Origin: Reclinomonas americana ATCC 50394
Lineage: Eukaryota; Jakobida; Jakobea; Jakobida
Assembly: GCA_048213135.1 (NCBI GenBank)
Contig: PS015530.1
Location: 1 to 43,716 of the forward strand
DNA length: 43,716 nt
Direction: 5' to 3'
Below, piece by piece: positions 31,913 to 42,000 of this stretch; within the stretch, counting starts at the first letter, position 1, and each line of letters starts with the position of its first letter. The notes below the pieces were generated by a model, which saw only the letters and a program-made list of their open reading frames with translations, had not been told where the DNA came from and did not search any database. A program made the translations under genes and the position numbers.

Positions 31913-32917
31913 TTATAATGTTGTTTTCTTTTGTTTCCTGCTGTTGTTGGTGGTGGTGTTTGCGGAAGTGGTGGTTCGTGGCGTCGACTTGCTGGCAGGC
32001 CTTGTTGGTGGCGGCGGTGGTACGGGTGGTTCTGTCGACAAGGCCGCCTCGTACGCTGCGCTGTTGATGCGCGCCTGCTTCCTCCGCACGTGCACGACGC
32101 TGTCGTCAAAAATGTCGCGGTACAGCCGGCGTCGCCAGCGAGGGAACTGTTTCACTCGTTGCTGGAGGAGCAAAGTGAGCGATGGATGGATGATCGGAAG
32201 CGCGCACAAGAACAAGACTCTCTGCTGACCTCCATGACCTCCAGCAGCGCATCGGGCGGAACCAGGCGCTTGCGAAGACCATTGGCCGGAAAATCCACCT
32301 GCAAACGCGGCATTTCGGCTGCCGCGGCCGGCGTTCGCGACGGCTTCACGGCCTGTTCCACACACAGTGACACAACATGCACACGAGCAGCGATCGAGCA
32401 AAACACAGACACCGCTCACACCTGCGCCAACATGTGCTTCACTCGTCCCGCTCTTCCGTACGCCAGATCGAGAATGCGACGAACGTGGTCCGAGTCGCCG
32501 CCCACGGCCCTGGCCACTCGCCTTGTGCGTGCAAACAGAAGGGGGCGTCGGTCTATGCTCAGCAGTCTCACGCACGCACGCACACAACTGCCGCACCTCT
32601 CCGATTGTCGGGCCTCCTTGAGGAACGCTGTGATCCGACTTGTCGACTGCTCATGCTGTGCGCGTGTGTGTGTGAGCCTTGGAGAACAGAGTGTGTAAGA
32701 GAGAGAGAAGGTGAGACCTGACGGCGACGGAAGAGCTCCATGGTGCGGACGCGCAGAAAGCTGCATGTATTAACGAGTGAGATGTGTGTGCGTGCGAGTT
32801 GTCCTCGTCTCTGCACTCACTCACTCACCGCGAGGCCACCTGATCGGGAAACACCTGTGCATGTCGCAAGAGCCGGCGATACAGATGCAGTGCGGCGATC
32901 CGTGTGCTCACCAACAT
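31913..32917 (-). CDS. LYR-motif (complex 1 LYR family) protein
   Basis: LYR proteins are small mitochondrial matrix factors that bind acyl carrier protein and assist assembly of respiratory complexes or Fe-S proteins. ATG 32917 starts MLVSTRIAALHLYRRLLRHA with the Leu-Tyr-Arg motif at residues 13-15, then QVFPDQVASR joined in phase to FLRVRTMELFRRRQ (the conserved downstream Phe). Further exons give STSRITAFLKEARQSE and GDSDHVRRILDLAYGRAGRV, consistent with the three-helix fold. It then extends beyond a typical LYR protein with KPSRTPAAAAEMPRLQ, FPANGLRKRLVPPDALLEV, FPRWRRRLYRDIFDD and a Pro/Thr/Asn-rich tail ending KQKKTTL. The stop (31913) lies three bases from the NAGPA stop. Which LYRM member it matches is not clear, and the long C-terminal extension is unusual. 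Confidence 0.65.
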
Positions 32918-32968
32918 CACACAACGACGACGGACAAGGACAAGAGTTGCAACACTTCGTTAACAACA

Positions 32969-35411
32969 TTATATTTGTGAGGACGGAAGGTGCAGATCGT
33001 GTGCGCCTGCCGGTGTCACTGTGGTTCTTCGCTTGGCGGGTGCGCCTGCGAGGCGTGGACTGCCGATCGGACCCTTGGTGAGGGTCGCCATGGAGATCTC
33101 GGAGCGCGTGTCGTCGTCGTTGTCGTCGATCGAGTCGTCGGCCAGGCTCTTGTCGCGCGTCTCCACCGGCAACAGTAGCGAGATGGTGGCCGCGACAATG
33201 GCTAGACTGCCGTACGCCACCAGCGGTCGCCACCGCGACCAGTACTGGCAGTGCACGAGCAGCATTTGTGCAACATACGGCGACGCGATGCCACCGATAC
33301 GGCCGGCGGCGGAGCAGGAGCCCATGGAGATGCCACGCAGCGTGGTCGGATACACCTCTGGTGTGTAGACGTAGAGCGCCAGGAAGCTGGCACTCGCAAA
33401 ACCTCGTGCAAAGAACAAGAGCGTGGTCTCGGCCCAGGGCGGCAAGTGGGGGTTGCACAGCAGGCCGACGCTGATGACCAGACCAAACATCTGCAACGCG
33501 AGGCGGATGAGACAACGCGGTAAAGTGGGGAGACGGCATCAGAGAGGGAGTCACAGATGGTCGCACCGTGCCACTTAGCGTGCCCTGCGTCACGAATCAG
33601 TGTGAGTTTCTGCAGGAGGACGTCACAACTTCTCTTTTGCATACCTTGCGACCAATGCTGTTGATCAACACCAGAACGACAATAATCGCGGGTAGTTCGG
33701 CAGCTGCAGTGAGGAAACCGCGTCAGCTACGCTGTGTATGCACACACAACCAACACAGCACGACGACAGTGTACCAGACGAGATAAACACATTCAAAAAA
33801 TCGTCGCGATCAAACTGGTGCGCACAGTTGTGCGACATGCTGGCACAGTCGGCGTGTCGCAGCAACGGCAGCTCCGTGCTAATGAGCACCACGCCTGCGC
33901 AAAAAAAAATGAGCGATACGCTGGCGACAGAGTCGGCACCCAACAAAGCTTGACGCACCATAGTACAACGCCACATTGGCCGTCCACAGGAACCACAGCG
34001 GAATGGTACTCCAGCGATACTTTGGTCGGAACAGCTCGACAAAGGAGCCGCGCTCGGCCATGGCCGAGGCATGCACCACCAGCTCACCACGCGGCAGCTG
34101 CATGCGGTTGACGCGCGCAAGCCGCTCGAGTTGCGCACGTGCCTTGTCAATCTTGTTGGACACCACGTAGAAGCGCGGGCTCTCCGGCAGCAACGGGAAC
34201 AGAAGAATGAGGACCAGCGATGGTACTGCATCACGTCATGAGGTCACTCGGCAGGAACGCACTGACGGCGACCGGGCACGCAACTGGAGGCGGCCACCAA
34301 CAAGCCTCGCCAGCCCCACTTCGGGATGATGCCCCAGGCGAGGCCAGCCAACAACAGCGAACCTGCACACCGACCACGTCAATAAACATACGCCCCCCTC
34401 TGCGAATGGAGGTCGCCAGGTACGCACCAATGGCCCAAAACACGTCAAACGACGCCAAAATGCTGGCCCGTCTCTTCGTCGGCAAGTACTCGGCCACCAG
34501 CGAATAGATCACGAATCCACCTGGCGACGGCACCGTCAGTCACGTAGACACCTTGCGATCACAACGAACACTGAGGCTGACACACCGGAGACACCGACGC
34601 CGACCATCGCTCGTGTCACCAGCAACACGACATACGATGGACTGAAGGAGCTCGCCAGCCCAAACACGCCCACCAAGACCGTCGACGCAAGGAATCCGAT
34701 ACGCCTACGACACAAGACAGCAATGTGAGAGGCACGCCACAGTCAAGCAGGCGAGCAAGACACACACACCGCCCATATCTGTGCATGACAATTAGCGACT
34801 GATATCATCGAAAGAGAAGAGGTGCAGCAACGCAACTTGTCGGCGAGAACACCCCACAACGGTGCACCGACGAGCATGCCTCCAAACACGCACGACGTCA
34901 GCAGCGCCTGTGTCGCTGTGGACGTGAGCAAACGATCGACAACAACTGAGCTGAGAACCAAGACCTCACCGTCTGCCAACTCTGCAAATCAAACTGACAC
35001 CTCGCTTGCTCCTACGCACACACAAAAAGAGAAAGCGGTGAGTGCAACGCAGCAGTGACGCAACACATCCACGAGAGAGACAGAGACAAAAAAACGCAAC
35101 ACTAAGAAACGACAACAACAAGATCTCCATGGCCTCCGCCGCAAACGCAAAGCCCGTCAGCACGCCCAACCAAAAGTGGAAACGCCCCAGCCCAATATGA
35201 TCAATCGCCTACACACACACATGAGCAAGCAAGCAAGCACCAGCAAGCAAGCAAGCAAACAACAAACCTGATCGCACGTGTACACTGTGTCATCTCCACC
35301 ATCATCGCCATCGCCTAGCAACAATCGCGCGGTGTCATCTGCATCATCATCGTCGTTGCCTATGCGTACATCGTCGGCAGCCGATGCCAGTAGTCGCTCA
35401 TCAACGCTCAT
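32969..35411 (-). CDS. Major facilitator transporter, SVOP/SV2-like
   Basis: A 12-helix transporter of the sugar/organic-ion porter group. ATG 35411 gives an acidic N-tail (DDVRIGNDDDDADDTARLLL). Exons then give GRFHFWLGVLTGFAFAAEAM, LLTSCVFGGMLVGAPLWGVL with the ADKL loop, LVTRAMVGVGVSG, GGFVIYSLVAEYLPTKRRAS, WGIIPKWGWRGLLVAAS, the post-helix-6 motif LLPESPRFYV, and in the second half LFFARGFASASFLALYVYTP with EVYPTTLRG, and CSAAGRIGGIASPYVAQMLL. The C-tail is long and polar (DDSIDDNDDDTRSEIS). TAA at 32969 leaves 51 bp to the LYR gene start on the same strand. PESPRF and EVYPTxxR are typical of SVOP, SV2 and organic cation transporters. Substrate unknown. The first intron (35213-35268) contains an AGCA tetranucleotide repeat. 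Confidence 0.8.
35222..35262 (+). repeat. AGCA tetranucleotide repeat
   Basis: Two blocks of GCAAGCAAGCA-type units inside the first intron of the MFS transporter gene. Confidence 0.8.
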
Positions 35412-35465
35412 AAGGTGGCAAGATATCCGCGCGAAATTTGACTGTTAACATCGCTGCGTTGTTGA
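35412..35465. promoter_or_regulatory. 54-bp divergent intergenic region (probable bidirectional promoter)
   Basis: Only 54 bp separate the ATG of the MFS transporter (minus, 35411) from the ATG of the MORN/U-box gene (plus, 35466). Both promoters and 5' UTRs must overlap here or extend into the genes. No TATA box or other motif is firmly recognisable. Confidence 0.5.
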
Positions 35466-38400
35466 ATGGGCTTCGAGAAAAAGCAACAGCGACAACAACA
35501 ACAACAGCAACAGCAGAAGGGTGGAAAGAAGAGTGAGCCGGCGAGTGCAGAGGATGGTGGTGCGTTGTGTTGAGCATGTGTGTGCACGAGTGTGTGTGTG
35601 ATTGCTTATACCGTCAGGCAGCGTCTGGTGCCACCGAGTCGCTGGTGAGAGAGTTTGCGCAGCTGCAGGTCGACCATGAGTTGCGTCTGATCGGCGTGTC
35701 ACTCTCTTGTAAAAGTGATGCTGATGATGATGTGTGTATGTGTGTGAAGACTGCTCTCGCGTGTGGTCGATGCACCGCAGCACAAGCCGCTGCCGCCGCT
35801 GCCGTCGTCGGATACGCGATGTGCGTGCCTGTCTTTTCTTGCTGCCTTTGCTTCTTCTTCTTCTTCTTCTCTGAGCGACAACGCAGCATTGCCGGTGGGA
35901 TGGCGATTGACCGTGTACCCGGATGGATCGTCGTATCGCGGGCAGCTCTCTCGCAACGGCCTGTACAATGGTGAGGGTGTGTTTGAGTGGGTGGCGCCAC
36001 TGCGCTCGTATCGTGGACAGGTGTGTGTGTGTGTCTCGCATTCTGTGTCAGGAGCACATCGACTCAGGCGGTGTCGTCATCAGTGGTCTGGTGGCGTGAT
36101 TCACGGTCAGGGGACGTACGTGTGGCACGAGAGCAATACCATGTACGAGGGCGAGTGGGTGCGTGGCAAGATGCACGGCGAGGGTACGATGTACTTTGCG
36201 AATGGCGAAATCTATCGCGGGCGCTGGGAGGATGGAGTGATTCAGGGTCGCGGTGAGTGTGCTCGTTTGTTGTTGGTGTAGAAGTGAACGCTTTGTCACT
36301 CACCGCATGTGTACAGGTGTGTTTGTGTACTCGAATGGTGTGTTCTCTGGTCAGTTTGCGTCGGGACTGCGTCACGGGCACGGCGAAATGAGGTGGCGCG
36401 ATACCAACCTCGGTGTTCACGTGGGCCAGTGGTACATGGACAAGATGCACGGGTTTGCCGATCGCCACCATCACGAATCCTTCGCGTCGATGAGTCTCAC
36501 GGCCAGTCCGTTGCAGGGAGGGCAAGCACTACTTTGCGAACGGCGACGTGCTCAGTGGTCGGTGGGCTGCGGGCGAGCCGACAGGAACCATGGTGCTGAC
36601 GTCACCCAACGGCGTCAGGTGTGAGCCTTCCTGCGTGCACCCTGTCCATATTGTGGAGTGTGTGAGTACTGAATGTGGTGCAGATACGAAGGCGGCTGGA
36701 GTGCCGGCAGACGTCATGGAGTGTTGCGTTCCTCCACCAACTTCCATGTTAGCGCGCTGGCCCTGACGTCTCTCACGCACACACAGTGGCACACTCACGG
36801 TCCCTGGTCGGTCGCAATTGAGTGGCCAGTTTGTCAATGGTCAGGTGCACGGCACGGCCACCGAGGAGATCTTGAATGTGGAACGATACATTGGAGCCTT
36901 CAACACCGGACGTCGACACGGAGCAGGAACGCTGCTCAATCTGGTCACTGGCGTCGAGAGGCCAGTCGTGTACGACAATGGTGTTCTGGTTGGTGGCCAG
37001 GCGGTTGCTCCTCAACCTCAACTCGTCTGTGAGTGCGAGTTCGTCAAATTGCTCTGCGCACATGGAAGTGCAAGCTCATGCCACGTTTGTGCAGTCCATG
37101 CTGGTCGAGGTGACCTTGGCGGCGCGACTCTTGAAATGTCGATTGAGCACCTGGTCGAGGAGGCGGCGCTGAACGCCGGATGGCCGCAAGGAAAACCAGT
37201 GCAAGATACATTGCGTATCCTCCAGGAGCACGTTGAGTGGCGTTTCTTATGCATGCGTGTTTGATGAGCTGTCGTCTCACCCCTCCTGTGGAACTCAGTT
37301 CATCTTCAACATGTCGGGCCTGCTCGAGAACTGGTCGCATCTCTCCTCGATAGGCCTGAAGAAACCGCAGATTCGTGCCCTCTACAAGTATGTGAGTTGC
37401 ACAGCGGCCCCGGAAGGTGAGAATCTGCCTCTCTCTCTCTCTTTCTCTCGCTTTGCTGTTGGTTGAACGACGGCTTGCATTTGGCAGTGCTGACGCGCTA
37501 CTCGATTCGCGATGTGAGCGACAGCACGGACGATGCCGCGCCAGCACAGTCCGCTGTCACAACGACGACGAGCACAACTGCCGCCACAGCGCCAGCTGCC
37601 CCGGCAGCACCAGCGGCCGCCGCGGCAGCAGCGCCATCTGAGATGGGAAAGGAAGACATTGTGGCGCACTTCCGTTGTCCCATTACCCACGAATTTATGA
37701 GGGATCCGGTGCGTGCACGATGTGAATCTGTATGTGTGTCTGTGTGGACCCTGCCTTACAGTCGAAACGCGACGGTGCATGCAGGTCATTGCGGCCGACG
37801 GACAGACGTACGAGAGTTGAGTTCGAGAAAGTCGCCTCCTCTTTACCTGCGTTCTCCGTCTCATTTGCGTGTGTTGATGAATAGAGATGGCCATCGAGGG
37901 GCACTTCCGTCGCTCAAATCGATCGCCGCTCACCGGCGCCGAGTTGCCAAACAAGACACTTATCCCGAACTTCTCCCTGCGAAGTCTGATTCAACAGTGG
38001 ATCGAGAAGTACGGCGGTATGTCTGCACAACGCGCGCATGTTATTCGGTTGTTGTTTTGTGCTGATGATCGTGCAGATGATGACGGCGAGCTGGGTGCTG
38101 ATGCCGGCGACAAAGGAGGAGCAGCGGGAAAACCGGCAACAACCGAAAAGGTCCCAGCAGCCACGGCGCCCACTGCTGCTGCAGACAAGAAAGCTCCCTC
38201 TGGCGCTGTCGAAGGCAGTGCCGCAGGCAAGCCAGCTGCTCCTACCGACAACAAGGCTGCTGCGGCGAGCAACAGTGGTGCCAACAAGGGAGCTGCGTCG
38301 GCTGCTCCGACGGAAAAGAACTCGGCGGCAAAGCAGCCTCCTGCCGCCTCTGAGCAATCGGTTGTATCCGGCGGCGGTCGCGCCTCGGAGAAACAGACGC

Positions 38401-38924
38401 AGCATGCNNNNNNNNNNNNNNNNNNNNNNNNNNNNNNNNNNNNNNNNNNNNNNNNNNNNNNNNNNNNNNNNNNNNNNNNNNNNNNNNNNNNNNNNNNNNN
38501 NNNNNNNNNNNNNNNNNNNNNNNNNNNNNNNNNNNNNNNNNNNNNNNNNNNNNNNNNNNNNNNNNNNNNNNNNNNNNNNNNNNNNNNNNNNNNNNNNNNN
38601 NNNNNNNNNNNNNNNNNNNNNNNNNNNNNNNNNNNNNNNNNNNNNNNNNNNNNNNNNNNNNNNNNNNNNNNNNNNNNNNNNNNNNNNNNNNNNNNNNNNN
38701 NNNNNNNNNNNNNNNNNNNNNNNNNNNNNNNNNNNNNNNNNNNNNNNNNNNNNNNNNNNNNNNNNNNNNNNNNNNNNNNNNNNNNNNNNNNNNNNNNNNN
38801 NNNNNNNNNNNNNNNNNNNNNNNNNNNNNNNNNNNNNNNNNNNNNNNNNNNCGGCGGTGGCGGTGGCCGCGGAGGAGGGGGAGGACACCGCGGGTACGAG
38901 GGGAACAGTTATGATTACTACTGA
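35466..38924 (+). CDS. MORN-repeat protein with SAM-like and U-box (E3 ligase) domains
   Basis: ATG 35466 starts a Gln-rich tail (MGFEKKQQRQQQQQ). Exons then encode about eight or nine MORN repeats: YRGQLSRNGLYNGEGVFEW, GVIHGQGTYVW, YEGEWVRGKMHGEGTMYF, FASGLRHGHGEMRW, MDKMHGEGKHYFANG, RYEGGWSAGRRHG, and GAFNTGRRHGAGTLLN, joined across introns in phase. Around 37140-37390, LRILQEH joined to FIFNMSGLLENWSHLSSIGL looks like a SAM-type helical domain (tentative). After an Ala/Pro/Thr linker comes a U-box: HFRCPITHEFMRDPV, IAADGQTYER, GHFRRSNRSPLTGAELPNK and LIPNFSLRSLIQQWIEK. An Ala/Lys-rich tail leads into the 444-N gap, then GGGGGRGGGGGHRGYEGNS and TGA at 38922. The U-box implies ubiquitin ligation with an E2; MORN repeats often bind membranes or lipids. 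Continuity over 37000-37300 is the weakest link; it could be two genes. Confidence 0.7.
38408..38851. other. Assembly gap, 444 N
   Basis: Lies in the low-complexity tail of the MORN/U-box gene, between an Ala/Lys-rich and a Gly-rich stretch. The reading frame on both sides is open. Confidence 0.95.
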
Positions 38925-39012
38925 GTGAAGTATGCGCATGCATGCCTCAATGCCGTTCGTATTTTTCACTCAGCACGCACACGCATTTCCCTGTGCGCAA
39001 TCCGAGCGCAGC

Positions 39013-42000
39013 CTAACATTCCCACAACACGCTGAGCGCCTTGGCACACTTGACGCGCACTTTCGAGTCATTCTCTCGCAGCAGCGAGATGAGCGACGAG
39101 CACACATGCTCCAGGTTCACACGCCGCTTGGCCTCCTCGCTCAGATTGTAGAGCAGGTAGGCGGCCAGGATGGCGGCATTGGAGCGGATCTGGTTCCACG
39201 ACGATCGGAAGAAGCTCACCAGGCTCATGAGCAACAGATTCAGCTGCGTGACGTCAAAGAACTCCACCAGCTCGCGCGCCACATTCACTGAGTCGGCGAC
39301 CGCAAATGTGAGTAAAACTGCACGGCCGCCTGCACACACTAACAATTCTCACCCATGAACTCGTCATAGTCGAGAAGAATGTCGGGATCGAATGCCTTGG
39401 TGTTGAATCGATCAACCAGCGTCTGTGATCCCATCAGCGGCACCAGGTGGCGAATGGCAAGCTTGGCCGCCTGCACTCACGATGACAATCATCAGACCCC
39501 CCCGTTCGCCATCGCAGCCGGCACACTGTCGCACTCTCGCAACGCAACTCCTCGAACTTCACGGACTTCGTCGTTGGCGTGCACCAACAGCGCCGGCAGC
39601 GCCAAGTTCAACTGTTCCATGAACGGATCGTTGCCGGCACCAAAGTTGTGCAAAACGCCAAACAGCGTAAAGGCGTTGGCGCGCACCTTGTCGTTGCGCT
39701 GAGCACAGTTGCGCGTCAGTATCACACATGGTGGTTGGCCACACAAATTTTTGCACCGCACGCAACGTTCTCAAAGGCCGGCTTGAGGCGCAAGCACACA
39801 TTGACCAACACTGGTCCCGCGTGCCGCTCCTCGACATTGTCGAAGATCTTGGCCAGTGCATCGAGCGACTCGAGCACCAACTCGTCGTGCTCACTCTCAA
39901 TAAAGCCCATCAGCGCCGAGATCACCGGGGTGGCGTATCGATTGACCTCCTCGGTGGGTGCTGAGGCGAGGTTGCCGCTGCCGCGCACGGCACGCATGCG
40001 CACCAGTTTCGACTCGTCGCCCATGCGTGCAAGCATGGCATTGATAGCGTTGTGCAGGAGCTCGGCGTGGTTCTCAATGTGCAGGATGATCTCGCCAATG
40101 ATGTTGGTGGCCGCCAGACGGTGGCCCTCCTCCGGTCGCTTCGTGTACGGATTTACAAACGCGTACACCTCCGACACGAATCGCAGCAGGCCCGACGCCT
40201 CCTCCTCCGCAAGCACGCTCTCGCAAACCAAACTGCGCGCGTGAACACACAAAAGTCAACACACACGACGACTCTATCAATACACACAGTCACACCTCCC
40301 ACAAAACACACCTCAAAATCTTTCCCGACCCATCAAGGTACTTCTCCCACTCGACCAGGTCTTCGAAGAGCTTTTGCTCGTTCGCCTTCTCCATCACCTT
40401 CTCCTCGTCGAGCGCCACCAAAATCGTCTTCACCAGCTCGCACGCGTCCGTCGCAATCGTCTTGTCCTTGCACATGTGTGCAATTCCCAGATGCAACAGG
40501 GCAGTGCACAGCAGTGGCACACGCATCGACACAATCACCTCGTTGGCCTCCTCCAGCTCACAAATGGCGCCGAGAGATGTCGTTGCAGTCAGAGGCGCGA
40601 GAATGGGATAGATTTGGCCCGAGAAGTCGCGCTCGGTCAGCTCCGTAGCCACACACACACCGGCGGTGGTGGCTCCGTAGGAGCCAGACGTCTCTTGTCG
40701 TTTCTGCAAACGCGCTTTTTCAGTCAACAAAGAACACACACACATCACCGACAACAGCGAGCAGCTGACCTTGGCTTCGGCAGAGGGCACGTGGCGGAAG
40801 TCCTCAAACATTTGTGTGTTATTCATAATGTCGATGAGGTGCGACACCAGATGCCGTTGCAATGTGGGGTCACCAGCCAGCACCTGGATCGCCTTGGTGA
40901 CGTGCCTGTGCCACAAAGCCCTGGATAAGTCACAGGACAAAGTATGAGGAAAAAACATGGAGGCCACCCTGAGACGCAACGCGGCTTGCGGCCTGCGGAA
41001 TGACAAGATGGCATCGGCCACCGCCTGGATGTGGTGGCGCGCCAAGGCACGCACCGCATGCAGCACACCGTTCACCTGCGCAGTACAAGCGTGTGAGTGC
41101 ACCTCCCAAGCAAATAATAAACATGCAGCAGCAGATGCACACCGTTTGCTCTCGATCCTTCAAGTTTGGCAACACATTGACCAAGGCCGTGATGAACGTG
41201 AACACATCGTCGCGCAGTTCGCCACCACGGATTCGCAGAATGCCTGCACACGACGTAAGCACACACATACACACTCGTCTGTCTGCGACGACGCCACACC
41301 GTTGACAAGAACACACACGCCGTTGGCCACATCGACTTCGTTGTCTTCGAGGCTGGCCATTAGCGAGTCGATCATGGGTCGCAGTTGAGCCTCGGGTGTC
41401 TGCCAACGGCGCCGCCATCTTGTGAGTACACAACAAGAAATAAATCACATGCATCGTCAGTGACGAACCATCTCGCCGACGACATTGGCCACCTCCTTTG
41501 CAATCGTGAACAACTCACGCGAGTCCTCAACATCCATGCTATTCCTGTGAGCCAGCAAGAGAGAGCACAGTGTCAGCACACGAACATAAAATCTCGATCA
41601 CGGAGAGAAAGAAAAGTGACGAAACTTGAGTGTCTGAATCGTCACGAGAGCGCGAGGCAGTGGCACTCCGGGGCCCTCACGCAGGTAATGATTGATGCGG
41701 TAGAGCAAGTACAGCGCGTCGGCAGCGGCCGTGCGCACATTCATGTCGGGGTCCGTGCAGCGGGCACTGAACAGACCAATGTGCGAACCGAGACCGTCGG
41801 TGAAGCACGCTGACATCTCGGTCATCGCGCCCTCGCCATCGGCGGTACGCACACCGGCCGAGTACTTGGCGAACGCCTTCAGGCAGAACACGGCAGCCTC
41901 GACAGCACGTTGACGCACATGTGCGATTGGCTTGCGCACAGAGTCGGCCAGCCATCGCAGCATCACGTGCAGTGTCTGCGTGACACCCTCAGCGGAGCGG

